From Porogramme epimiltina (Eukaryota; Basidiomycota; Agaricomycetes; Polyporales; Polyporaceae), in the NCBI GenBank assembly GCA_900155495.1, contig FTLJ01000063.1, forward strand, positions 1 through 64,000: a stretch of DNA of 64,000 nucleotides. The letters run 5' to 3'. Positions 1 through 10,647 of the stretch are shown piece by piece; position 1 is the first letter of the stretch; each line of letters opens with the position of its first letter. The translations under genes were made by a program, and so were the position numbers. Under the pieces are notes generated by a model that worked only from the letters and a program-made list of their open reading frames with translations, had not been told where the DNA came from and searched no databases.

Positions 1-1
1 T

Positions 2-451
2 CCACCGGGCGGGGGGCCCCCGCCGCCCCCGCCACCTCCGCCTCCACCGCCCGCAGCTAGCGGGGGCGGCGCACCACCACCTCCCCCTCCTCCTCCGCCA
101 CCCCCACCACCAGCTGGAGGCGGCGGGGCTCCCCCTCCTCCCCCTCCGCCGCCTCCCCCGCCTGCTGGTGGAGGCGGCGCGACCGTACTCGCAGACCTTC
201 CTGCGCCGCAGGAAGGCCGCAACGCGCTCATGGCGTCCATCCAGGGCGCCGGCGTGCACATGCTCAAGCGGCGCGACACGAACTCGCCCGCGCCTGCGCG
301 CGCGACGCCGCAGCCGGAGGAGCCGGCCGCGAGCTCTGGGGGCGGAGGCGGCGGCGACCTGACCGCGGCGCTCGCAGCGGCGCTGCTCGAGCGCAACAAG
401 CGGATGGGCGACAGTGACGAGGAGGATGACGACGACGAGGACTGGGATTAG
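2..451 (+). CDS. LAS17: WASP/Las17-family actin nucleation promoter, C-terminal part
   Basis: Only the 3' end lies in the window and the frame is open from base 2. The visible protein begins with several runs of 8-12 prolines separated by Ala/Gly-rich spacers, the usual profilin- and SH3-binding region. A WH2-type actin-binding motif follows (GRNALMASIQGAGVHMLKR). After a Gly-rich linker and a Leu/Ala-rich helix comes an acidic tail ending in DDEDWD, with the conserved Trp that contacts Arp2/3. This order (polyproline, WH2, central helix, acidic tail) is that of Las17/WASP, which activates Arp2/3 at endocytic sites. The N-terminal WH1 domain would lie upstream, outside the window. Verprolin-type proteins also have polyproline and WH2 regions but lack the acidic-Trp tail. 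Confidence 0.88.
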   Translation, partial: PPGGGPPPPPPPPPPPPAASGGGAPPPPPPPPPPPPPAGGGGAPPPPPPPPPPPAGGGGATVLADLPAPQEGRNALMASIQGAGVHMLKRRDTNSPAPARATPQPEEPAASSGGGGGGDLTAALAAALLERNKRMGDSDEEDDDDEDWD

Positions 452-984
452 CGGGAGGCTGGCGGAGGTTACTTGGGTTTGGAGGGCCGGAGTGGCGTTT
501 GCGTGCGGGATCTTGTCTTTCCTAGCGCGTACGCGCGACTGACGCACAGGATGATGCGAATACTGGACGTGTGGCCATTCCAACATGTATCGTACTTATT
601 TTCGTCGAAGCGGAAGCTGTTCTTTTTCTGTGCTGGAGTGCAAGTGCGATGCACAAGACGTCCGATTCGGGCGTACAGGCCCAAGTGCGGGGTATGTATG
701 TACTCGGATTGCAATGCATGTCTGGGCGCGCTCTAGCAGCGCCCCAAGGGAGCGGTGCGGTGAGCGGGGAAGGACGGACGACGATAAGACCAAAACGGAG
801 CCGGGGGAGACTGATTTGGGCGCGCGCGGGGGCGTCTGGCGATTGCCGAGAGATCGTTGGGAGGCTGAGATGACAGGAATCCATCTCAAGACTCGATAGC
901 ACCGCCGTCTGCCCCGCTCCTCATAATCCGCCTCGCTGACCCCGTCTTCCCGCTCACCCCCAACACCCCCACCACACACACACC
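452..984. other. Intergenic region between WASP and calmodulin genes
   Basis: I see no gene here. It should hold the WASP terminator and the calmodulin promoter. The last 80 bases before the calmodulin ATG are strongly pyrimidine-rich, as is common at basidiomycete housekeeping promoters. No clear TATA box is seen. Confidence 0.5.
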
Positions 985-2045
<1,061 letters not shown>

Positions 2046-2571
2046 AGAAACGTGCTACATGTAGTATTCCTCTCGACTTTCGTCGTGTGTATGGTATATA
2101 TATCCCTACCGGTCTGTATACAAACAACGAAATATTGCCGTGCAAACCGCTTTTAGGCTATGCACGGATCCCTTGCTTTCCTTTTGGTCTTTCGTCCAAG
2201 GATAGACCCTAGACCCCTTTGGTAATGCAAAGTGGAAGGCGACCCCCGCATCCAGTATGGCGTGCCGTTCAATCTCGGCCAATCGTGCATAATCGCGGAT
2301 GTAGATCCGCGGGCCGCCGGAAGTCTCGGGACGACGTCATTACAAAGGCCCCCTGCGCACGCGCAGCGCCTCCGCCCCTCTCCGCCCCTATCCGCGCGTC
2401 GTCATACTCTTTGCAGGGCTGCGCTCCACACAATCCTGTGCTGCGCTGCCGAGCGTATAAGAGACACAGACCAGTTCAGCCCGTTCTCTCCACCACTAGC
2501 ATCTTTGCTCCCATCTTGCCTCATACCCATCCCGCTACTTGAGCACTCTCTACGTCCCTTCACGATCTATC
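2046..2571. promoter_or_regulatory. Intergenic region with TATA-like site for the 102-aa protein gene
   Basis: Contains the calmodulin 3' UTR and the promoter of the next gene. A TATAAG sequence at 2455-2460, about 115 bp before the next ATG, is the likely core promoter. A CCAAT pentamer lies at about 2278. No other gene is seen. Confidence 0.45.
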
Positions 2572-3012
2572 ATGTCCTCTCTCATCAACAAGATCAAGGC
2601 GAAGGCGACGGGGAAGCCCTCTAGCCCGCCTAAGGACTCGAGCCCCAAATCTGGTTCGGGGGAGCAGTCGTTCACTATTCAGCCCCACCCCGCCGTAGGT
2701 CTTGCCACCCCGCCTGTTGCCGCCCAGTGGTGCTAACCTACGCCCCTCCTCTTGCAGACGTCTAACGACCCCCGCGACCTCGAGCCACCACAGCTGGGCG
2801 GGGGCCTGAACAGCAACCCTGAGCAGGGCGCATTCCATGCGCGCGACCCGCATGTTCCCGCGCCTCAAGTCGTGAGCAGTCTTCCGCCTGCCGCTGTGAG
2901 TACTCTACATCCGCTGCACCTTTCGTTGTTGTGACTGGAAGCGCTGACTGTTGGTGAAATACAGAGCCGCGAGGAGATGCGTGCGCGGGCGGCGGAGCTT
3001 AACAGCGAGTAG
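2572..3012 (+). CDS. Conserved small hydrophilic fungal protein of unknown function
   Basis: Three exons (2572-2694, 2758-2895, 2965-3012) give 102 residues. The ATG at 2572 was chosen because the protein then starts with a basic amphipathic segment (MSSLINKIKAKATGK). An in-frame ATG at 2539 would add a non-conserved leader and lies closer to the TATA-like site. The rest is Pro/Ser-rich and polar, with no signal peptide or membrane segment, and ends SREEMRARAAELNSE. Intron 1 carries a textbook TGCTAAC branch site at 2731. I recognise the style of a short, conserved, uncharacterised fungal protein (FHARDPHVP and REEMRARAAELN motifs) but can assign no function. Calmodulin and PUP3 flank it on the same strand. 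Confidence 0.78.
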
Positions 3013-3577
3013 GCTACTCGACTCGGTCGAACGCGAGCTGAACAGCATTGAATCTTTATGGCGTCGAGTTGCATTTTGTCTTCATGTCGTGTAGGAATAT
3101 CGTCGTGCTCTGCGCATTAGCTCGGTTTGGAATATTATCCTGTATCTGTGAAGCATCCCCCAATCATCAACCCCTCGGATGTTGTTTGAGAGAGAATGCT
3201 ACGAAAGATGTTGGGACGAATTTTATAGCATTTTGGACACATGAAATTTCGTTTAAGGCAGAAGAAACCAGTTGTAAGCGAACCGAAAAGGTCCTATGTG
3301 GTGAAGGCGAAGACCGAGTTGGCAGCTGCCTTGCAAGTCAGCCTCGCATCTGGCGGCGCTAAGCCGGGGTAAGCGTCCGGCGTGACGGAGAGACATTAGT
3401 GACGTAATGGTCACGCTGTTACTATCCCTCATGTGGGGTGACGCGTACGCGCGACGCGCGTTCAGCAGGGGACGAGTAGCGCGAAGTCTCAAGAGCATCT
3501 CTCGTCTGGTCTTACTTCCCCCACATCCCTTCCGCACCTTCCTTACCTCTCATACCTCCAAGTTACGATTGCCCATC
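3013..3577. other. Intergenic region upstream of PUP3
   Basis: No gene recognised. It holds the 3' UTR of the small protein gene and the PUP3 promoter, with a TGACGTAA (ATF/CRE-like) sequence at about 3400 and a pyrimidine-rich stretch just before the ATG. Confidence 0.45.
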
Positions 3578-4448
3578 ATGGTGAGAGGCTCCACTACCCT
3601 CGTGTCAGTCTATGCTCACACCTTCTCCTGTAGTCTATTATGGAATATAACGGTGGCTCCGTGATCGCCATGGTGGGCAAGGAGTGTGTCGCCATCGCGT
3701 CCGACCTGCGACTAGGGAACCAGGCTCTTGGTATCTCGTCCAACTTTCAGAAGGTACGCAATACGTTATTAGTAACGTTCGCAAGCACCAAACAGTTCCC
3801 CAGATCTTCCCCGTAACCGACCGGATCATGCTTGGCCTCCCTGGACTTGCAACGGATGTAACAACATTGTACGAGCCTTTCCCCTTCTCCCAATACCGAC
3901 AGTACGCCGACCATTCACTCGCCTGACAGGAAAGAAGTCTTCCGTTACCGCGTGAACATGTACACCATCAAGGAGGAGCGCGAGATCGAGCCCGAAACGT
4001 TCGCGCACCTCGTCTCCTCCGCGCTGTACGAGCGCCGCTTCGGGCCGTACTTCATCGAGCCCGTCATGGCGGGGCTGCAGAAGACGCACGACGGCGAGGT
4101 TAAGCCGTTCATCGCCGCGACGGACCTCATCGGCTGCCTCAACTTCGCCAAGGACTTCGTCGTCGCCGGCACCGCGAGCAGCAAGCTGTTTGGTGTGGCG
4201 GAGGGACTGTGGGAGCCTGATTTGGAGCCGGAGGACCTGTTTGAGACGTGTGCGCAGACGCTACTGAATGCGGTGGACCGGGACGCGTATTCGGGTTGGG
4301 GAGCGGAGGTGTATGTGCTGTGAGTGCCTTTCTTACTTGCGCGCGGGCCTATTTCCCTCGCAGAGGCCTTCGTTGTGCTCATGATGCTCTTGATCACAGG
4401 ACGAAGGATAAAGTGATCAAACGTACGCTGAAGGGCCGCATGGATTAG
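3578..4448 (+). CDS. PUP3: 20S proteasome subunit beta type-3
   Basis: Five exons (3578-3580, 3634-3753, 3804-3868, 3930-4319, 4400-4448) encode 208 residues, close to the roughly 205 usual for beta-3. The mature protein reads [20 protein letters not shown], then [41 protein letters not shown] and [19 protein letters not shown], all typical of the beta-3 fold. There is no propeptide with a catalytic Thr, as expected for this non-catalytic ring subunit, which helps build the 20S core and sits next to beta-2 and beta-4. The first exon consists of the ATG alone. An alternative start at the third codon of exon 2 (MEYNGG) is possible, but MSIMEYNGG matches family N-termini. Acceptor and donor phases all agree. 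Confidence 0.95.
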
Positions 4449-4870
4449 ACTGCATGTGTATTGGTATCTCATATTCATCCGCTTTCGATTGTATTTTGTG
4501 CGACACCTCAAGCTTCGAGGCCCATTTTGGGTAGACAGCCCGTAATCGGATGGGCATGTACTATCAATGGAACGACCGCTTCACCTTCTGGACGCAATCA
4601 TTCAACTTATTCTAATTCCGTGGCTCCCGGGACAATACAGAGAACCATAGGCCTATGGCGCTTCACCACTCTCAATGAACGACCCCGTTTCAAGGGACTT
4701 TTAGCAGCCGCATGGCTCGGCCTTCCGCGATGTACACATTCACTTCGAAGGTGACCAAAGACTACATATAGCCTTCATTAACATAGACGGATGCAGCCCC
4801 ACCCTTTACAGCTGGTACAAACGATACAAGGTCCACATTCTCCCGGCTACCCATGACTCAGTCTTCCACC
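4449..4870. other. Convergent intergenic region PUP3 / Hyd1
   Basis: Only 3' flanks of two convergent genes. I see no gene or strong repeat. It marks the left border between the housekeeping block and the hydrophobin cluster. Confidence 0.4.
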
Positions 4871-5382
4871 CTAAAGGAAGATAGGAATGCAACCGATGGA
4901 AATGAGGCCACCCTAAACGATCCCGTTGAGCACCATGTCCCATCACTCTCAAAGAGGAAAAAGTACTCACGACGTTGTTGTTCTGGCAGCACACAACGTT
5001 CGCGGTACACTCGTTGCCGGAACCGAGGCCGACGCCCGTGATTGGGCTGCAGTTCTGCCCAAGCAGGAGGTCGATGCCGTCGATGATGATTCCGAGCAGT
5101 CCCAAGATCTGTGCGCCTTGCGCTGACGAGGACTACGAAACGATACCGTACGGGTGTTAGCAAACGCGATATCAGCGTCAGAGGATTACGACGCACCGTG
5201 ATGGTCGAGTCGCAGCACTGAATGGGACCAGTCGAGCACGTCTGTGCGCACGCCGTTGAAGCAGCCGGTGCCGCCGTCACTGTCGCCGTCACGGTCGTCT
5301 CTACGGTCGTCGCCGCGGGCATGGTGGCCGCAAGGGAAGCGAGAGCGGCGAGAGAAACGAACGTTGCGGAGGCGCGGAACAT
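4871..5382 (-). CDS. Class I hydrophobin Hyd1
   Basis: Exons on the minus strand: 5382-5197, 5132-4971, 4912-4871; 129 residues. A cleavable signal peptide (about residues 1-20, ending LAATMPA) is followed by a Thr/Val-rich linker and the hydrophobin core: CSTGPIQCC, then [25 protein letters not shown] and [13 protein letters not shown]. This gives the spacing C-X6-CC-X32-C-X13-C-X5-CC-X12-C. Class I hydrophobins are secreted and assemble into rodlet films at air-water interfaces. An additional Cys lies three residues before Cys1 (ACAQTC), giving nine, an odd number for a mature hydrophobin. Signal-peptide type and promoter resemble Hyd2. It is the outermost gene of the minus-strand group and converges with PUP3. 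Confidence 0.95.
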
Positions 5383-5497
5383 CGTCGTCGGGATGCTTCT
5401 GGTGAGCGTCGGTGAAGCTGGGTTAGACAGGAGAGGAGGCTAGGGCGGGCTGCTCTGGTGTCTACAGAAGCTGATCGCGCGACACACAGGTTATATA
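5383..5497 (-). promoter_or_regulatory. Hyd1 core promoter and leader
   Basis: TATATAA (minus strand) at 5497-5491, about 110 bp before the ATG. The leader contains the TCCTCTCCTGTCTA box shared with Hyd2 and Hyd4, and a degenerate form of the CTCCAGAGCAGC box. Confidence 0.65.
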
Positions 5498-6769
5498 CTA
5501 CTAACCAAGCCCGCGATCGCCTGGCTCCAATATTGCAACCGTGAGGAGGTGGATATACGGAATAGAGTCAACACGGAACGTCGCGTGGACACACATCCGT
5601 CGGCACTAGACGACGCCGCGGCCAAGGAGAGCGGAGGACGGCGCCCCAAGACCAAATGGCCGTGACCAGCGAGCCCGCCGCCAGCCCCCAGATCGCCCTG
5701 GCGGGGCGCCCGAGACGTGCGAGCGGCGAACCCGTTCACTCAACCCGCGCCGCGTGCACCCTTGCTGGCGCCGCGGCATTCGAAGCCTCCAGAAGGGGTG
5801 CGCTCCTTGGATGACGTCAGCAAAGGCATAGGTGGCATTGAAATGCAACTGCCAGCGAGGCTCACCGGGCATTCGTGTTTCTAGCCAACGGACACGGCGG
5901 GCGGCGTCCTTCGTCCGGAGAAATGGCAGTGACTGCGCAGTGCCTAGGCTCGGTCAGTGGGCCGCTCCGCGTCTTCATGCTGACGTCCGCGCCAGGACCT
6001 ATGAAACCTGCGGCGCCGAGGCGCGAGATGAGGTATAGAGCAAAGCCAAAGCAAGCTCGATTGAGGTGACAGAACATGTAAATCTCGCGGAAACCATGAC
6101 GATGGTGTGCGGAGCTATGCTCTCAATGCCAGTACCTACCATTCAAGGCTACGGTTTATAGTCATTGTCCCGAGACTAGACGATCTACGAAGCACCATTC
6201 ACCGGACCTCGCAGGGCTCTTCGGAAACTCCTTCTCCGAGATGGTCGCTTCGGTCCGTTCAGGGGTAAATAGCTCGGAAGATGAGCTTGAAGGACGCCGC
6301 GTTGTTTGTTTCCGCTCAACTCAATCGTTGCCGGTTTGTAAGGCCCGTCGACCTTCGAAGTTCACCGGCAAACGCGAGCGTACCGGCACTCGCGTCCCTT
6401 CACCTGATTGCCTGGACATAAGGACATGTGTCTGGATCTTCCAGTTTCCTCCTGTTCATCCATGGGCTGCGATTTGGCGAGTACCCGCTCGGCAACCACG
6501 AGACTTCAACTTTCTCCATCGAAACGGGTTTGAAGGACTTCACTCAAGCGAATGCGGTGAAAAGAATGGAAGATTGTGCTTAATACACATTGATAAATAC
6601 AAACACGACCAGACCCAAAATCGAGGCATCCTAACCACCAGCACAACCGTGTCGGACAAGCACGAATCGCAAAACACAGCAAACACAAAGGCGAGTCTAG
6701 TCCGTGAAGGGCGCTCCGCGGTGACGATCCGGCCGTCCGTTCATGATGATGTTACCAATCCGCCCGGGC
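5498..6769. other. Upstream region of Hyd1 and 3' flank of Hyd2
   Basis: No gene recognised. Bases 5702-5729 contain a block (CGCCCGAGACGTGCGAGCGG) that recurs upstream of Hyd5 at 15115-15134, in the same orientation relative to the gene. 6241-6770 has an open frame on the plus strand, but it overlaps the 3' end of Hyd2 and has no family features. Confidence 0.45.
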
Positions 6770-8266
6770 TCACAGGAAGATGGGAATACAGCCGATGGAG
6801 ATGAGGCCGCCCTGCGTGGGATATCCGTGAGCGATGCGGGCGCGCCTGGGCCTGAACGGAAGGGCACTTACGACGTTGTTGTTCTCGCAGCACACGACGT
6901 TCGCCGTGCATGCGTTCCCAGAGCCGATGCCGACGCCCGTGATGGGCGAGCAGCTCACGCCGAGCAGGACGTCGATGCCCTGGATGACGATGTTGAGCAG
7001 CCCGAGGAGCTGGGCACCGGCCGGAGTCGAGGACTGTGGGGAGGTCGCGCGGTCAAGTCAGTGTCGTGCTCGCAGAGAGATCACGCGTGGAGCGTGCGAG
7101 TGACGCACCATCTCGAGCGACTGGCAACACTGGATCGGGCCCGTCGTGCACATCTGCGAGGTTCCGGTCGACGCCGGCGAGCACGTGTCCGTGGTCGTGG
7201 ACGGCGGGGTAGTCGTGACCGTCGTAGTCACAACTGTCGTAGTCGTGCCTGGCGGAGTGGTGACCGGCGTAGTAGTCACTGGTGGAGTGGTGGCCGGTGG
7301 AGTAGTGACCGGCGGAGTAGTGGCCGGCGGAGTAGTGGCTGGCGGAGTAGTGGCTGGCGGGGTAGTGGCCGGCGGAGTAGTGGCAGGTGGAGTAGTGTCC
7401 GTCTTGGTGGTAGTGGACGTCACGACTGAGGTAGTAGTGGTCGTCTCGGTCTTCGTCGTGGTCGTCGGCGGGCTGGTTCCAGGCGGGCTGGTACCCGGCG
7501 GGCTAGTCGCGGGCGGGCTAGTCGCAGGTGGGCTGGTCGCGGGTGGGCTGGTAGCAGGCGGGCTAGTGCCAGGCGGGCTGGTGCCGGGAGGGCTGGTGCC
7601 GGGAGGGCTGGTGCCGGGAGGGCTGGTACCGGGCGGGCTGGTGCCAGGCACGGTGGTTGTCACAACCGAAGTACTAGTCGTGGTTATCGTCTTAGTTGTC
7701 GTCGTGGTCACAGGCGGGCTGGTGGCTGGGGGGGTGGTCGTGACAACCGAGGTCGTGGTTATCGTCTTGGTTGTCGTCGTGGTCGACGCCGGCGGTGTCG
7801 GGAACGTGACGATCGACGTCGAGCACTCTTCCGACTTGGTCACAGTGCTCGTCTTCGGAGGCTCCGTCGTGGTCTTGGTCACAGTACTCGTCTTCGGCGG
7901 TTCCGTCGTGGTCTTGGTCACTGTGCTCGTCTTCGGCGGCTCCGAAGTCGTCTTGGTCACTGTGCTCGTCGTGGTCTTGGTCACAGTGCTCGTCTTCGGG
8001 GGCTCCGTAGTCGTCTTGGTCAGTGTCGTCGTCGTCGTCTTCGGCGGCGCTGTCTTGGTCACAGTCGTCGTCTTCGGCGGCGCCCACGTCGTCATGGTCT
8101 TGGTCACAGTCGTCGTCATCGGCCACCCGCCGCCGCCGCCGCCGCCGTTACCCCACCCGCCGCCGCCGCCGCCGCCGTAGCCTCCACCTTCGCCGCCATA
8201 GTGGGCCGACGCGAGGGTGGCGAGAGCGGTGAGAGAGACGAAGACGGTAGAGACGCGAACCATCAT
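6770..8266 (-). CDS. Class I hydrophobin Hyd2 with a long mucin-like repeat region
   Basis: Exons: 8266-7109, 7033-6872, 6811-6770; 453 residues, versus about 100-130 for the neighbours. A signal peptide ends near ALASA and precedes a Gly/Trp-rich stretch (residues ~21-48). Then follows about 300 residues of Ser/Thr/Pro repeats: copies of TEPPKTSTVTKT, twelve pentads of (G/A)TSPP and about eight of (A/V)TTPP, separated by TTTTTKTITTT-like segments. The hydrophobin core forms the last ~90 residues ([47 protein letters not shown]) with standard spacing. Two more Cys lie in the repeat region (EECST and DTCSP). The repeats should be heavily O-mannosylated and extended, so the core may be presented on a wall-spanning stalk (inference). 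The long first exon has no stop or frameshift despite its repeats. Confidence 0.93.
7250..8010 (-). repeat. Coding minisatellites inside Hyd2 exon 1
   Basis: Three tandem-repeat blocks lie inside the coding exon. About 7250-7395 has roughly nine 15-bp units encoding (A/V)TTPP. 7466-7648 has twelve 15-bp units encoding (G/A)TSPP. About 7838-8010 has units encoding TEPPKTSTVTKT (36 bp). Unit lengths are multiples of three, so copy-number change would keep the frame. Confidence 0.9.
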
Positions 8267-8383
8267 CGTGCTGGTGGGCCGGGTGCCGAAGGGCGTCGAA
8301 GGCGTTGAGTAGACAGGAGAGGAGGCTTAGGAGAGCTGCTCTGGAGTCTGGTAAGCTTGGTCCCGCTTTGTGTAGACTTTATA
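8267..8383 (-). promoter_or_regulatory. Hyd2 core promoter and leader
   Basis: TATAAAG (minus strand) at 8383-8377. The leader carries GACTCCAGAGCAGCTC and CCTCTCCTGTCTACTC, the same two boxes in the same order as in Hyd4 and similar to Hyd3 and Hyd5. Confidence 0.7.
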
Positions 8384-10016
8384 CCCTAGTCCTCACTTCC
8401 GCTCTCCTCAGGTCTCGGTCCCTGAAAGCGATCTCGAAGAACTAGAAGGATCAGGGAACCACGCGCCCTCCGTTAACCGCCAAGCGACGATGACGCCGCT
8501 ACCTCCGTCTCCGCGCAGGGACGAAGGCCGCGCCGTCCGTGTGTATGGTTCGGCACCGCGAGGTGTTATAGGTGAACCGCGCGGGAAGTCATCCTCTTCG
8601 CGGCGGGTCTGGCATGCCACTGCGGGCGGATGTCTGTGCGGGGATGGCGGGGACGCACTTTGAGCGCGGCGGAATCATGGCGACGAGGGCGTATTTGGTC
8701 AGGGACTCTTCAAAGAGTACTTACGTTAGTGCAGCCTCACGCTGGCTCCACGACGGAGTATTTCACCGGCACGTAGCAGACGAGACAGCCGCGGTGTAGT
8801 TAGGGCGGGAGGACGGGCGAAGCTGAACACGATACTTGTTCCGGCTCCAGGCGACTCGCGAGCGCAATGGTCAACGTTGGGCCCTCTCGGGGCGCCTGCT
8901 CGTGAAGGATCGTAACTTCCGTCCGAATGGGGGCATGGTCCTCGTGGTGTTGTAGTGCTGGTGGTGGATTCAGACCTCGACATGTCAATTCCGAACTACC
9001 CCGGCGTTGACGGCGTCGGGACTCGGATGGGGCCAGTGCCATGGACACCGGGCATCTCGTGTTTTATATAGAGCAACTCACGGAAATTTTCGGGGCCTTG
9101 CTTGGCCATCTTCCGACTTGGATGGCGGATGATGTGGCATGTGAAGCCGAATACAAAGAGTAAAAGGGGACGCCACGGCGCCCAAGCTTGCCGCCCAATC
9201 CGAGAAGTCGCCGCCCGGCGCCAGCTTCTCGCTGCCGGCAACTTACTTAAACAGGCAATGGAAGCGCCTCGGCTGAATCAGCCCCCCTGGCCGCGAGCCA
9301 CTGGTCGTTTCGGTCATCCTAAATGTTCAAAATCGACTGGTCAAGTCCAACGTGCGTTTCCCCGCTAGTCAAGCAGATGTAAAGAAAGCTTTATGCATTA
9401 GGGAATGGCCTCTCACCAACACAATCTCCAGCGACTCGCTACAATTCGACTTTCGGTCTAGGCTCCGAGGACACTCCTGAATCTCGATATTTACAGCACA
9501 GGTGACAGAACCCCGTTGGCGGGGGGGCTGTTCGAGCCTGAACGACAGAGAACCCGGAGCGGCAAATGCACATCAGACGGAAAGCCACTCCCCATGTCCG
9601 CTCTGTCTGGTCCAGATCGAATGGTTCCACCCGAGTTGCCGTCCTCCGTTGCCACGTGGTACGGCCAATTTCCCTCCAGTGGACGTCGCACATGTTGACC
9701 ATTCTTAGTGTTCTTCGTCTCCCAGTAGGACGACGGACACTCTGCCGAGGAGTGCACCCGACGAGATTCACGGTGCACACATCATAACCGATGGAAGATC
9801 CACAACGACAAATACATCGACAAACACGGCGCCGATTTCTCGGTCCTCTCCTAGTACGGACTGTCTACTGGTACAAACGACACCTAAACAAATCGGCATG
9901 TTTCGCGATACAGGAAAGACTCTGTCCTTGGGCTTGAGATATCGCTACCTCGCCTCACCGCGCTCCCCTTCGCGAGGGCCGCCTGTTACCCTCCATCCGC
10001 CTTGCAGTTTCAGCCC
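8384..10016. other. Region between Hyd2 promoter and Hyd3 3' end
   Basis: No gene recognised; the short open frames have no family features. Bases 8641-8681 contain a weak form of the distal block also found upstream of Hyd3 and Hyd5 (GACGCACTTTG followed by GCGGCGGAAT). Confidence 0.4.
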
Positions 10017-10555
10017 CTAGAGCTGGACCGGGACACAGCCGATGGAGACAAGACCGCCCTGTTCCCCAAGTACGTGAGTAATTATCCTACCGCAAGGTCG
10101 CCGGGGAGAGGAAGACGCTTACTGTGTTGTTGTTGTCGCAGCACACTGCGTTCGCGGAGCACGCGTTGCCGGTTCCAACGCCAATGACGCTGATGGGCGA
10201 GCAATTGAGGCCGAGCAGTACATTGATCCCCTCGAGGACGATGCCGGCGAGGCCGAGGATCGCTGACCCGTCGGCGGAGGTTGACTGAAGTGCAATGAGG
10301 TGGGAGTAAGGATCATTGGTCAGCCCCCGGCTCCATACACCAGCACAAAAGAGCAGGTTGGAGACTCACGGTCGCGACGCTCTCGCAGCATTGGATAGGG
10401 CCGGTTGTGCACGACCCGGCGCCCGTCGACTCGGGCGGCAGCGAAGTGATCGTGAGCGTCTGCGTCGTCGTTGCAGTCATGGTGGGCGTAGCCCAGGGTG
10501 AGGCGGCCGCAAGGGTAACGACGGAGGCGAGAGAGACGATGGCAGCAAACTTCAT
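10017..10555 (-). CDS. Class I hydrophobin Hyd3
   Basis: Exons: 10555-10370, 10284-10123, 10058-10017; 129 residues. The N-terminus MKFAAIVSLASVVTLAAASPW is a clear signal peptide, and a Thr-rich linker (TMTATTTQTLTITS) with no Cys follows. Core motifs are [34 protein letters not shown] and [13 protein letters not shown]; the Cys spacing equals that of Hyd1. Exon 2 ends in NNNT rather than the NNNV of most paralogs. The SPWxTPTxTAT linker and the promoter place it with Hyd4 and Hyd5 as the closest paralogs, all on the same strand. It is probably expressed from the shared TATA/leader module described separately. Confidence 0.95.
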
Positions 10556-10647
10556 CTTGTCAAGTGCTGGAGACTGCTTGAGAGGTGGGTGGGCAGGAGA
10601 ATGGCTCTGGAGTGCAGAAACTGAGCGTACTCTGTGCAGGTTTTATA
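10556..10647 (-). promoter_or_regulatory. Hyd3 core promoter and leader
   Basis: TATAAAA (minus strand) at 10647-10641, followed by CCTGCACAG and CACTCCAGAGCCATTCTCC. This TATA-CCTGCAC-CTCCAGAG order is shared with Hyd4 and Hyd5. Confidence 0.7.

Noticed and set aside
7692..8126. 144-codon Asp-rich frame on the minus strand
   Set aside because: A shifted reading of the same repeats; the Hyd2 frame continues into a complete hydrophobin core, this one does not.
7146..8180. 344-codon open frame on the plus strand, Val/Gly-rich
   Set aside because: It is the mirror of the Thr/Pro repeat codons of Hyd2 on the other strand; it has no start context, no signal peptide and no family.
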